Assembly (NCBI RefSeq): GCF_001514535.1
Contig: NZ_BCNO01000002.1
Location: 207,715 to 271,714 of the forward strand
DNA length: 64,000 nucleotides
Reading direction: 5' to 3'
Source: Thermodesulfovibrio aggregans
GTDB taxonomy: Bacteria; Nitrospirota; Thermodesulfovibrionia; Thermodesulfovibrionales; Thermodesulfovibrionaceae
Below, one piece after another: positions 45,809 to 54,990 of this stretch. A program made the translations under genes and the position numbers. The number at the start of each line of letters is the position of its first letter. Position 1 is the stretch's first letter. A model generated the notes under the pieces. The model ran no database searches. It saw nothing but the letters and a program-made list of their open reading frames with translations, and was not told the DNA's origin.

Positions 45809-47441
45809 GATTTTATTTTCCATATTTCTTATATTTACCCTTTCATGCAGTAAATCATCTCAAGAGAAGCATTCTATAGAACAAAAAGATGAATACATAG
45901 CTAAACCGCTGGTTATCGGAGTATTGCCTGAAGAGTCTCCAAGAGAAATATACGAAAAATTATATCCGTTAAAAAAATTTCTCTCTGAAAGCCTTCAAAA
46001 GCCTGTAACCATAGAGATATCAAGAGATTTCAATGACTTAGAACAAAAAATAAAAGAAGACAAAATAGACCTTCTCATTATAGATCCTGCAACTTATTGT
46101 GAACTCAAATGGAATATGAAAAATAAAGTATTTCCCCTCATTAAACCTGAAGGTGGTATTGCAGAAACAAGAAGTGTCTTTGTAACTAAAGAAGGAAAAG
46201 GGATTGAGAAAATATTTGACTCTCTCGGGAAAAAACTTGCCCTTGGGGAAGAAAAATCTTCTTTTAGCTATCTAATACCTCTTTCAATGCTTAGAGATGT
46301 CGATATCTCAATTAAGGACTTCAAGTCTGTTGATATGCTCCAGAAGGAACAGAGAATTGCCCTTTCCATACTGATTGGTGATCATGATATAGGAGCAATG
46401 AGCGAAATAACTGCAAATAAGTATCTTAAAGATGGGCTTAAAATAATAAGATATTCAGAACCAACACCGAGATTTTTAATTGCCCATACAAATAATTTAA
46501 AAGAGGAAGAAATAGAAAAAATAAAAGATAATGTTATCAACAAAGCAGGTGATTTTTTATATAAAACAATGGGTGTTAAGAAATTCGTTCCTGCTGAAGA
46601 CAGGGATTTTGACTACATAAGAGTCCTCTTCAGAAATCTTAAAGGTGTTGATTATATTGAATATGGGCAAAAGACAATCAAGGTCGCTGTTTTGCCTCTT
46701 TATAGCCCTTTGACAATCTATAAAAGATATGATCCCCTAATGCGATATCTTTCTGAAAAAACAGGATACGAATTTAAACTGGTAATTCCTAAAAATTTTG
46801 AAGAGTTCATACAGATTGTTAGCGAAGGAAAGGTTAACTTTTCCTATCAAAATCCCTATGTATTTTCGCTCATATCAAAAAAATATCCCATAAAACCGCT
46901 TGCCATAACTGTAGGTGAAGACTGCACCACTGATGAAGGAATATGCGGAGGGGAGAAATTCAGAGGTATAATAATCACAAGAAAAGATAGCCCTATTAAT
47001 AAAATTGATGATTTAAAAGGCAAGAAAATAATGATAGTGTCTCCTTCTTCAGCAGGTGGATATCTATCTCAAAAACTCTATCTTGAGAAAAAAGGCTTTA
47101 ATCTGAATAGAGACTTCAAACTTATAGATGCAAAAAGACAGGAAAAAGTTATTATAGGCATTTACAAAGGGGAGGCTGATGCAGGCTTTGTAAGAGAAGC
47201 AGCCCTAAGTGTATGGTCTGATGAAGTTGATTTATCCAGAATAAAAATTCTTGACTATGGTGAATATCTTCCAAACTGGCCCTTCGCAGTGGTTAATAAT
47301 AAAAATTCTGAATTGACAGAAAAGGTTAAAAAGCTTATTACAGAATTGAATGACCAGACAATTTTAAGCAAAGCTAAAGTAAAAGGTTTTAAAGAGTCAA
47401 CAGATGAAGATTATAAAATACTTAAAAAACTCAGTTATTGA
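45795..47441 (+). CDS. Lipoprotein with two PhnD-like substrate-binding domains
   Basis: A 548-residue exported protein with a lipobox LSCS (Cys near residue 18). Two periplasmic-binding domains are in tandem. The first, about 35-270, has VIGVLPEESPREIYEKLYPLKKFLSESLQKPV. The second, about 290-545, opens with KVAVLPLYSPLTIYKRYDPLMRYLSEKTGYEF and contains DDLKGKKIMIVSPSSAGGYL. Both match the phosphate/phosphonate-binding PhnD fold. No ABC permease or ATPase is nearby; a histidine kinase overlaps by 38 bases instead, so the protein is probably a sensor component that presents a ligand to the kinase. Ligand unknown. Confidence 0.85.
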   Translation: MTLFRILFSIFLIFTLSCSKSSQEKHSIEQKDEYIAKPLVIGVLPEESPREIYEKLYPLKKFLSESLQKPVTIEISRDFNDLEQKIKEDKIDLLIIDPATYCELKWNMKNKVFPLIKPEGGIAETRSVFVTKEGKGIEKIFDSLGKKLALGEEKSSFSYLIPLSMLRDVDISIKDFKSVDMLQKEQRIALSILIGDHDIGAMSEITANKYLKDGLKIIRYSEPTPRFLIAHTNNLKEEEIEKIKDNVINKAGDFLYKTMGVKKFVPAEDRDFDYIRVLFRNLKGVDYIEYGQKTIKVAVLPLYSPLTIYKRYDPLMRYLSEKTGYEFKLVIPKNFEEFIQIVSEGKVNFSYQNPYVFSLISKKYPIKPLAITVGEDCTTDEGICGGEKFRGIIITRKDSPINKIDDLKGKKIMIVSPSSAGGYLSQKLYLEKKGFNLNRDFKLIDAKRQEKVIIGIYKGEADAGFVREAALSVWSDEVDLSRIKILDYGEYLPNWPFAVVNNKNSELTEKVKKLITELNDQTILSKAKVKGFKESTDEDYKILKKLSY

Positions 47442-49005
47442 CAAAACTCTGAAAAACATTCAAAGACTTAGCATAGGCTGGAAAATATTTTTTTCATTTC
47501 TCGTTCTCTTTTTAGTTATAATGATTTCATTCAATCTTTTAATCCTTAATTACCAGAAAAAATCCTTAAGAACTCAGATAGATAAAAATATTTACTTAAT
47601 TCTTGAAAATCTGTCAAAGGATGTAATAGATAATCTCATTTTCTTTGATCCTTTGGCAATTGATGAAAAAATATCTTTAGCAATGAATAATCCAGGTATG
47701 GAATACATCATGTTAACTGACAAAAACGGAAGAATTGTGGGGCATAGTGATAAAAGTCAACTTGGAAAATTAATAAATATAGATTACGGTAAATGGCAGA
47801 AAACAGATGAAAACGGTATTATTCACATAAATTTATCGGTAATAGCTGGAGATAACTATTTTGGAACTCTAAGGGCTGGTATATCAGAAAATAAAATAAA
47901 CTATTACATAGATGAGGCAACAAGAAATCTTAAAAACTATATCTATATCCTGAGTATTCTTTCCTTTGTTCTAACAGTATTTTTATCCTTCATGCTTTCA
48001 AAAACTCTTATAAAACCTTTACAACGACTTAAAAGCAAAATGGCAAACATAGGAACTGATAAACTTGAACTATGTGAAAATCCAAACAACGTGCTCTGTA
48101 AAGATGTATTTAAATGTGATAAAACTGATTGCCCTGCCTATGGCAAGGAAAGATGTTGGTTTATCAGTGAAGCAAAGGAAAACTGTAAAAAGTGTCATAA
48201 TATTGATTGTAAAGACTGTTATGTTTATAAAATTTCCTGTGGCGATGAAATAGGATATTTAATTGAAACCTTCAATGAAATGATTTTCAAGCTTAGAAAT
48301 TCACTTCAGGAACTTGACAGGACAACAAAGGAAAAATTAAGGCTTGAAAAGTCATCTGCCATGGCAGAGATGGCAATGACTGTAGCTCATGAGATAAAAA
48401 ATCCCCTTAATGCCATAAAAGCATCAACTTCCTATCTAAAATCAAATTTTCAGGGAGAAGTATTGAGAGAATTTCTCTCAATCATAGATAGAGAAACAGA
48501 AAGATTAAATGAACTCATAACAAGTTTTCTATCCTATGCAAGACCTGTTCCCCTTAAATATGAAAAGGGCAATATCAATAATGCTATTAAAGATGTGATC
48601 AAGCTTGTAGATAGGGAAATAAAAGAGGAAAATAAAATTCTTAAAACTGAATTTGATCCATCAATTCCCGAATTTTATTTTGATCACCATCAAATAAAAC
48701 AGGCTGTGCTTAATCTTTTAGTAAATGCAACTGATGCTACCAAAGAAGGAGATATAATAAGTGTAAAAACAGAAAAGGTTGATGGAAGGATAAAAATTAC
48801 AATCAAGGATTCAGGAAGTGGAATACCAGAAGAACTCATTGGTAAAATATTTGAACCCTTTTTTACAACAAAAACTACAGGATCAGGGCTTGGACTTGCA
48901 TGTGTAGAGAGAATAATAAAGGATCATGACGGCAGTATAAGCGTAAATAGTAAACTAAATGAAGGAACAGAATTTACAATAGAATTACCAATAAAGGAAT
49001 CTTGA
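47404..49005 (+). CDS. Sensor histidine kinase with Cys-rich juxtamembrane segment
   Basis: A 533-residue membrane kinase. Membrane helices near 25-45 and 178-198 enclose a periplasmic sensor of about 130 residues. After a HAMP-like linker comes an insertion (about 222-280) with ten cysteines, including CDKTDC, CW, CKKCH and CKDC. HisKA has VAHEIKNPLNAIKAS (phospho-His near 329); the ATPase domain has NLLVNATDAT, DSGSGIPEE and TTKTTGSGLGLA. The Cys-rich part should be cytoplasmic and could bind a metal or Fe-S cluster. The cognate regulator follows directly. The partner lipoprotein is upstream. Confidence 0.93.
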   Translation: MKIIKYLKNSVIDKTLKNIQRLSIGWKIFFSFLVLFLVIMISFNLLILNYQKKSLRTQIDKNIYLILENLSKDVIDNLIFFDPLAIDEKISLAMNNPGMEYIMLTDKNGRIVGHSDKSQLGKLINIDYGKWQKTDENGIIHINLSVIAGDNYFGTLRAGISENKINYYIDEATRNLKNYIYILSILSFVLTVFLSFMLSKTLIKPLQRLKSKMANIGTDKLELCENPNNVLCKDVFKCDKTDCPAYGKERCWFISEAKENCKKCHNIDCKDCYVYKISCGDEIGYLIETFNEMIFKLRNSLQELDRTTKEKLRLEKSSAMAEMAMTVAHEIKNPLNAIKASTSYLKSNFQGEVLREFLSIIDRETERLNELITSFLSYARPVPLKYEKGNINNAIKDVIKLVDREIKEENKILKTEFDPSIPEFYFDHHQIKQAVLNLLVNATDATKEGDIISVKTEKVDGRIKITIKDSGSGIPEELIGKIFEPFFTTKTTGSGLGLACVERIIKDHDGSISVNSKLNEGTEFTIELPIKES

Positions 49006-49007
49006 TT

Positions 49008-50348
49008 ATGGCAAAGATTCTATATATAGATGATGAGATAAGTGCTCTTAAAGCAATCTCAGCAATCTTAAAAAAAGAAGGATACACAGTTTTGACTGCA
49101 ACTTCAGCAGAAGAGGGAATAGAGATTCTTAAAAATTCCTCTGTTGATTGTCTGCTTCTTGACTACAGACTACCCAAGATGGATGGAATAGACCTATTAA
49201 AATGGCTCAGGCAAAGCGAAATATCAATTCCAACCATAATGCTTACAGCCTATGGAACAATTGAAAAGGCAGTTGAAGCAATGAAACTTGGTGCCCATCA
49301 CTATTTAGTAAAACCTGTAGATACCCAATTGCTTCTAAATGTACTAAAAGAAGCAATTGAAAAGTCAAAGGGAAATCAAAAAATAGAAGATATAAAATCA
49401 CCCTTTCCTGAGATAATTGGAAAAAGCAAAGCAATGCAGGAAGTTTTTTACATAATGCAGATGGTTGCGGAGAGTAATGCAAATGTTCTTATCACTGGAG
49501 AATCTGGAACAGGTAAAGAGCTTGTTGCAAGGGCTATTCATAATAACTCTTTGAGAAAATCAAAACCTTTTGTAATAGTTGACTGTACCACAATACCTGA
49601 AAATCTTCTTGAAAGTGAGCTTTTTGGTCATGAAAAGGGAGCTTTCACTGGAGCTTCGGAGAGAAAAACAGGACTCATTGAAATTGCAAATGAAGGCACT
49701 GTGTTTCTTGATGAAATTGGAGAATTACCAATGTTTCTTCAGAAAAAACTCTTAAGATTTCTTCAGGAAAAGGAAATTCAGAGAATTGGTAGCACACAAA
49801 GAATCAAAGTAGATGTAAGAGTAATTTCAGCGACAAACAGAGACCTTGAAAAAGCAGTTCAAGAAGGTTCATTTAGAGAAGATCTCTATTGGAGATTGAA
49901 TGTTGTAAGAATAAATCTCCCCCCTTTGAGAGAAAGAAAAGAGGATATTCCACTTCTTGTAAATCACTTTTTAAACAAATTTTCAAAGGAAAATAACAAA
50001 CCGATTCCACAGCTTGAACCAGAAGTAATGGAATTACTTCTGAGTTATGACTGGCCCGGAAATATAAGAGAACTGGCAAATGTAATGGAGAGAGCTGTTG
50101 TACTGTCTCCATCGGGATTAATTTCCATTAAACATCTACCAAGAAGGATACAGGAAAAAACTGGATGGGTTGCAAAAAATGAAAGTAGCCTTAACCTTCT
50201 TGAACTTGAAAAATCATTAATTATTAAAGCACTTAACACAACTGGATGGAATCAGACTAAAGCAGCAGAAATACTGGGAATTTCAAGAAAACAACTGCGC
50301 ACTAAAATGAAGCATCATGGATTATTGCCAAAATCAGAAGATGAATAA
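49008..50348 (+). CDS. NtrC-family sigma-54-dependent response regulator
   Basis: A 446-residue three-domain regulator. Receiver with phospho-acceptor Asp at 52 (LLLDYRLPKMDG) and an acidic pair DDE at 8-10; AAA+ domain with Walker A GESGTGKE, the sigma-54-contacting GAFTGA loop (HEKGAFTGASERK) and FREDLYWRLNVVRI; Fis-type helix-turn-helix at the C-terminus (NQTKAAEILGISRKQLRTKM). I use the ATG at 49008 with AAGGA 9 bases upstream; a TTG two codons earlier is too close to that site. It is paired with the histidine kinase. It is the only sigma-54 activator in the window. Confidence 0.96.
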   Translation: MAKILYIDDEISALKAISAILKKEGYTVLTATSAEEGIEILKNSSVDCLLLDYRLPKMDGIDLLKWLRQSEISIPTIMLTAYGTIEKAVEAMKLGAHHYLVKPVDTQLLLNVLKEAIEKSKGNQKIEDIKSPFPEIIGKSKAMQEVFYIMQMVAESNANVLITGESGTGKELVARAIHNNSLRKSKPFVIVDCTTIPENLLESELFGHEKGAFTGASERKTGLIEIANEGTVFLDEIGELPMFLQKKLLRFLQEKEIQRIGSTQRIKVDVRVISATNRDLEKAVQEGSFREDLYWRLNVVRINLPPLRERKEDIPLLVNHFLNKFSKENNKPIPQLEPEVMELLLSYDWPGNIRELANVMERAVVLSPSGLISIKHLPRRIQEKTGWVAKNESSLNLLELEKSLIIKALNTTGWNQTKAAEILGISRKQLRTKMKHHGLLPKSEDE

Positions 50349-50385
50349 AAGAGGAGCTGGAAAGCTCTCTTCCCAGCTCCTCTTT
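50348..50385. terminator. Bidirectional terminator between regulator and chemoreceptor
   Basis: AAAGAGGAGCTGG (50348-50360) pairs with CCAGCTCCTCTTT (50373-50385). On the minus strand the stem is followed by TTATTC after a T run and ends the chemoreceptor transcript; on the plus strand it follows the regulator stop codon at once. Confidence 0.85.
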
Positions 50386-50422
50386 AAGGAGGGTGGGGGG
50401 GTATGCCAGATGAAGAAATCAG

Positions 50423-52006
50423 TTAAATTTTGAAATACTCCACACTCTGGTCAAGAGTTTTCATTTCAGAATAAAGTTTTTCTGAGACATCTCTTACAGA
50501 TTCAATCATTCTAACAGTTGCATCAACGCTTTCTTTTATAGTCTCCATGTTTTGTGCAATCTCCTCACTTGTTGCTGAAAGTTCCTCTGTAGCAACAGCA
50601 ATTCTCTGAATCATATCCAATGCTCCTTCGGTAGCTGAAACAATTTCATCAAGGGCTCTCATAGCATCCTGAGCCAAGGAGACTCCTCCTTCTGCCTGTT
50701 TACTGCTTTGATTCATTGCATCAACAGAGGCATCAGATTGAGTCTGAATATTTCTTATCTTTTCAGCAATCTCCTCTGTTGCTTTTGCAGTCCTTTCTGC
50801 AAGTTTACGCACCTCGTCAGCAACAACTGCAAATCCTCTACCCTGCTCTCCAGCACGGGCTGCCTCAATTGCGGCATTAAGTGCTAAAAGATTTGTCTGG
50901 TCTGCAATGTCTTTGATTGTAAGCACTATCTCACCAATTTCCTGTGAACTCTGTCCAAGCTCTTCTATGGTGCTTGCTGCAGATTTAATGGAGTTTGCAA
51001 TCTCAATCATAGCTTTTGCTGCCTTTTCAACGGCAAGTTTACCTTTCTGTGCTGTCTCGTTTGCCTGTTTTGCAGAATCAGAGGCAGAGGCAGCATTTTT
51101 TGCCACATCAATTATGGTCTGAGATATTTCCGTTGAAGCAGATGCTACATGATCAATTCGGGAAAGCTGTTCACGGGAGTTTTTCTCAAGACTGTCGGTT
51201 TCTTCCTTGAGTGATGTCGCGATGTTGTTGGTACTCTTAACAACATCTCTTATTTTGATAATAGTTCCTCTCATACCTGTCACTATTCTCTGATAAATAT
51301 CTCCAATTAAATCACAGGCTTGTGTTTTTTCTTCTCTGAGGTCTCCATGTTCTAATTTTGTAAAGCAACTGAGTGCAGAATTCATACTCTTTTCATAGGA
51401 TTTATATGAATAATAAAGCAAAGCACTCAATCCAGCCAGTGAAATAAGCAGTACAGCGGAATAAATTATAGAATTTCTCTTTCTCACATTTGAAATTTCC
51501 TGATTCAGTTTCTCAAACTCTTTTTTATGAGAATCGGTCAACTTAAAAATCAAGTCCTTTATCTCTCTCCAGAGTTTTGTCTCTTCAACTATTTTCTGAA
51601 CTGCTTCATCCTTTTTGCCTTCTATAGCCAGTTGCTGGATTTCCATTTTCTTTGCATGGTCCTGCTGCCAGAGTTGTGCTATTTTCTTTAGCTCTGTCTG
51701 AAAATCTCCTGTTGTGAGTTTAATAGCCTCTTCATTTGCTTTCATAAATTCCTCATGAGCCTTTTGATAGTTTTTCTTTGCCTGTTCATCCTTTGGATTG
51801 ATAAATACATTTCTTGTAGCCTGACCTGTCTGAAGTCCCTGTGCATACATGTCATTAAGGGCAATTAAAAGATTTAAATCCCTCTTTGTAAGTTTTTCAA
51901 TTCTTTCCTGAAATCCCTTTTCATTAAAGTAGGAAATTATAAATAAACCGACAAGAACAAGCAGAATAATTATATTAATAAATTGAAGCAATCTTTTAAT
52001 GTTCAT
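50423..52006 (-). CDS. Methyl-accepting chemotaxis protein, four-helix-bundle sensor
   Basis: A 527-residue chemoreceptor. Helix 1 ([22 protein letters not shown]), a periplasmic helical sensor of about 150 residues of the 4HB type ([26 protein letters not shown]), helix 2 ([23 protein letters not shown]), a HAMP-like linker and the signalling hairpin with [40 protein letters not shown]. There is no CZB domain and no obvious C-terminal CheR/CheB tether. The start has AGGAGG. It lies 70 bases beyond nuoN with no terminator seen between them. Ligand unknown. Confidence 0.93.
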   Translation of the reverse strand: MNIKRLLQFINIIILLVLVGLFIISYFNEKGFQERIEKLTKRDLNLLIALNDMYAQGLQTGQATRNVFINPKDEQAKKNYQKAHEEFMKANEEAIKLTTGDFQTELKKIAQLWQQDHAKKMEIQQLAIEGKKDEAVQKIVEETKLWREIKDLIFKLTDSHKKEFEKLNQEISNVRKRNSIIYSAVLLISLAGLSALLYYSYKSYEKSMNSALSCFTKLEHGDLREEKTQACDLIGDIYQRIVTGMRGTIIKIRDVVKSTNNIATSLKEETDSLEKNSREQLSRIDHVASASTEISQTIIDVAKNAASASDSAKQANETAQKGKLAVEKAAKAMIEIANSIKSAASTIEELGQSSQEIGEIVLTIKDIADQTNLLALNAAIEAARAGEQGRGFAVVADEVRKLAERTAKATEEIAEKIRNIQTQSDASVDAMNQSSKQAEGGVSLAQDAMRALDEIVSATEGALDMIQRIAVATEELSATSEEIAQNMETIKESVDATVRMIESVRDVSEKLYSEMKTLDQSVEYFKI

Positions 52007-52076
52007 CCAATCCCTCCTTTTTTATAAACTATATAAACTAATTTTATCATAAAATTTAACAAATTAATAGATAATA

Positions 52077-53468
52077 TTAATAGATAAATAAAAACCTTAA
52101 GATATCAGGGAAGATACCCAGAGTGATTACTAAAAAGGTGTTAATTCCTATAGCAAACTTTAAATTTGCTGGAACTCTATGAAGTGGCTGAGATTGTTCC
52201 AATGAACTTGCAAAAAACATCTTCACTACAACTCTAAGATAGTAATAGGCAGAGAGTATGCTAAAAATAATTCCAACCAGAGCAACCCATACATAACCTG
52301 CATGTATAATTGATTTAAAAACCAAAAACTTAGCAATAAATCCTCCTAAAGGAGGAATACCTGCAAGAGAAAACATAAAAACAAGCATACTAAGGGCGAC
52401 GAAAATATTTGTGTTTGAAAGTCCCACATATCTATCTATTTTTTCTCCTTCAGGTAGAATCAATACAACAGCAAAGGCTCCGATATTCATGAATGTGTAG
52501 ATAAACATATAGAAAACTATTGAGTCCAGACCTTCCTGAGAACAGGCAATTACTGCAAGCATCACATATCCGGCATGGGCGATTGATGAGTATGCAAGAA
52601 GTCTTTTTAAATTGTTCTGCCTCAGGGCAAGAATGTTTCCTGTAGCCATTGTAAGAAGTGCAATTAAAATAAGAGGACTGAGCCACAATTGAGGTTTTAA
52701 GCTAAAGGTTTCAAATATAACTCTTCCTAAAGCACCTAATGCAGCTGCCTTTGGAGCTACAGACATGAAAGCTGTTATAGTTGTTGGCGCACCTTCATAT
52801 ACATCAGGAGACCATTGATGAAAAGGAGCACAACCTGCTTTAAAGGCCAGGGCAGTTATTATTCCTATTGCTCCAACATAGTGATAAATCGAGATATTTG
52901 AAGAATTTTTAAAAAATTGTGCTATACCATCAAATGTCGTTGTTCCTGTAACACCATAAATAGCAGATATACCAAAGAGAAGTATGGCTGAGGCAAAACT
53001 TCCAAGAATGTAGTACTTCAGAGAAGCTTCGTTTGATTTTAAATCTGACAGAATAAATCCTGACAGCAAATATATACATAAAGACATAAACTCAACTGAT
53101 AGGAAAAGAGGAATAAAATCCCTTGATGAAACAATAAGCATCATGGCAAGGGTACTTAAGAGTAAGAGAAGAGAGTACTCGTAAAAGACTCTATCCTGAA
53201 TTTTTTCATATCGCAAAGAGATCAGGGTGCATAAAAAGAGACTCAGAAGAAAGACAAGTTTAAGACTCTGACTGAATTTGTCTGCAACAAACATATCATT
53301 GAAAGCAGAACCGTTTACTCCAAACAAAGTTAAAGAGGTTATCAAAGAGATAACAATAACCATAATGCCCAGAGTCTGTCTGTTTTTTATAAAAAGACCG
53401 AAAACAAAATAGATGAGGAAAAGAGTGGTAAAAACTATTTCAGGCATAAGCGGTAAGTATTTATCCAT
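52077..53468 (-). CDS. nuoN: Complex I antiporter-like subunit NuoN
   Basis: A 463-residue polytopic subunit of about 14 helices. CAPFHQWSPDVYEGAPTTITAFMSVAPKAAALGALGRV is the NuoN form of the conserved proton-channel segment with the helix-breaking PTT; KRLLAYSSIAHAGYVMLAV is the other core signature. The channel lysines and the Glu in LSVEFMSLCIYLL are in place. It translocates a proton or couples to the lateral axis of complex I. Last gene of the operon. Confidence 0.95.
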   Translation of the reverse strand: MDKYLPLMPEIVFTTLFLIYFVFGLFIKNRQTLGIMVIVISLITSLTLFGVNGSAFNDMFVADKFSQSLKLVFLLSLFLCTLISLRYEKIQDRVFYEYSLLLLLSTLAMMLIVSSRDFIPLFLSVEFMSLCIYLLSGFILSDLKSNEASLKYYILGSFASAILLFGISAIYGVTGTTTFDGIAQFFKNSSNISIYHYVGAIGIITALAFKAGCAPFHQWSPDVYEGAPTTITAFMSVAPKAAALGALGRVIFETFSLKPQLWLSPLILIALLTMATGNILALRQNNLKRLLAYSSIAHAGYVMLAVIACSQEGLDSIVFYMFIYTFMNIGAFAVVLILPEGEKIDRYVGLSNTNIFVALSMLVFMFSLAGIPPLGGFIAKFLVFKSIIHAGYVWVALVGIIFSILSAYYYLRVVVKMFFASSLEQSQPLHRVPANLKFAIGINTFLVITLGIFPDILRFLFIY

Positions 53469-53481
53469 AATAACACACCTC

Positions 53482-54978
53482 CTACTTCATGCTCACACTG
53501 GCTGAATTCAAAAATATATCCAATAGATACTTGATTGATGTATCCATGAAACTAAGTGGTATTGAAGGTTGAAGTCCTATGAGCAACACAAGAAAAACAG
53601 GAGGAATAAACATTACTATCTCCCTTAAGTTTAAATCGTAAAGATGCTCCTTTATTTCTGGTTTGATCTCATTTAAAACGACTCTATAGTAAAGCCATAT
53701 CATGTATGTTGCACCGAGAGATATTCCCAGAATTAGTGGTGTGCCTATGTAGAAACTACTTTTGAAAGCACCTAACATCACAAGAAATTCTCCTATGAAA
53801 GAGTTTGTTCCGGGGAAACCAATTGCTGCAGCTGAAAAGAAGGTGTAGAAGAGAACAAAAATTGGAACAGCCTTCCCGAGACCGCCGTATTTAATTAGTT
53901 CTCTCGTGTGAGTTCTCTCATAGATAACACCTATACACATAAAGAGAGCTCCGGTTACAATTCCATGATTGATCATCTGAAGTATGCCACCCCGAATAGC
54001 TGTTTCATTCAATGAGAAAATTCCTAAGGTTACAAATCCCATGTGGCTCACACTTGAATAGGCAATTAGTCTTTTAAAATCTGTTTGCATGAGTGTTACA
54101 AATGCCCCATAGATTATAGCAATCAGTGATAAAATCTGCATGAAGAGCTTTAAAGCAATTGTAGCATCTGGGCAAAATGGAATGGAGAATCTTAAAAATC
54201 CATAACCTCCAATTTTAAGTAGAATTCCAGCAAGTATCACACTTCCTGCTGTTGGAGCTTCAGTGTGGGCGTCAGGAAGCCATGTATGTAGTGGAAACAT
54301 GGGAACCTTTACAGCAAATGCAGCAAAAAGTGCAAAAAATAGCCAGTACTGGAAATCCAGAGGGAGTTTGACCTTAGAAATTTCAAGCACATCAAAAGAT
54401 TTACCTGCCATAAAGTAAAGGCTTATAATTCCAATGAACATCAGAACACTTCCTGCAAAGGTAAAGAGAACAAATTTTACAGAGGCATAAACTCTATTGG
54501 AACTGCCCCAAATTCCTATAAGCAAAAACATGGGGATCAACATAGCCTCATAGAATACGTAGAAAAGAAGTAAATCCATGGCACAGAAGACACCTATCAT
54601 TGCTGTTTGCATTATCAGTAAGAGCGAATAAAAAAGCTTTATCTTTTCCTTGATGGCAGTCCATGAAACAGCTACACAGAGAATACCAATGATGAGGGTA
54701 AGTAAAACAAACAGAATACTTATTCCATCTACACCCACCTTGTAATAAGCATTTATTGCTGGAATCCATTGATAGGATTCAACAAATTGAAAGGCTGGAT
54801 TTGATTTATCAAAATTTGTAAATATTGGTATTGAAACTATCAAATCAACCACTGTGGTGATCAAGGCTGTATATTTTATAAGTTCGTTGTTTTTAAGTAG
54901 AAGTATTATAAGGACTCCAACGAGAGGTAAAAATGTAACCACTGACAGAATTGGATAGGAAAGTGCTGTTTCAGTCAT
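53482..54978 (-). CDS. nuoM: Complex I antiporter-like subunit NuoM
   Basis: A 498-residue polytopic subunit. FYVFYEAMLIPMFLLIGIWG contains the channel Glu, PLHTWLPDAHTEAPTAGSVILAGILLKIGGYG is the NuoM-specific broken-helix motif, and DFKRLIAYSSVSHMGFVTLGI carries the channel Lys region. Length and order before nuoN are canonical. It is one of four antiporter-type subunits encoded in this operon. Confidence 0.96.
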   Translation of the reverse strand: MTETALSYPILSVVTFLPLVGVLIILLLKNNELIKYTALITTVVDLIVSIPIFTNFDKSNPAFQFVESYQWIPAINAYYKVGVDGISILFVLLTLIIGILCVAVSWTAIKEKIKLFYSLLLIMQTAMIGVFCAMDLLLFYVFYEAMLIPMFLLIGIWGSSNRVYASVKFVLFTFAGSVLMFIGIISLYFMAGKSFDVLEISKVKLPLDFQYWLFFALFAAFAVKVPMFPLHTWLPDAHTEAPTAGSVILAGILLKIGGYGFLRFSIPFCPDATIALKLFMQILSLIAIIYGAFVTLMQTDFKRLIAYSSVSHMGFVTLGIFSLNETAIRGGILQMINHGIVTGALFMCIGVIYERTHTRELIKYGGLGKAVPIFVLFYTFFSAAAIGFPGTNSFIGEFLVMLGAFKSSFYIGTPLILGISLGATYMIWLYYRVVLNEIKPEIKEHLYDLNLREIVMFIPPVFLVLLIGLQPSIPLSFMDTSIKYLLDIFLNSASVSMK

Positions 54979-54990
54979 CCTCTCACCCCT

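Noticed and set aside
48196..48210. CKKCH in the histidine kinase as a heme c attachment site
   Set aside because: The motif lies after the second membrane helix and HAMP, on the cytoplasmic side, where cytochrome c heme is not attached; it is one of many cysteines in the same segment.
52007..52076. AATTTTAT-C-ATAAAATT palindrome as an operator before the second chemoreceptor
   Set aside because: Pure A/T palindromes of this size are expected by chance in such AT-rich spacers; no further support.
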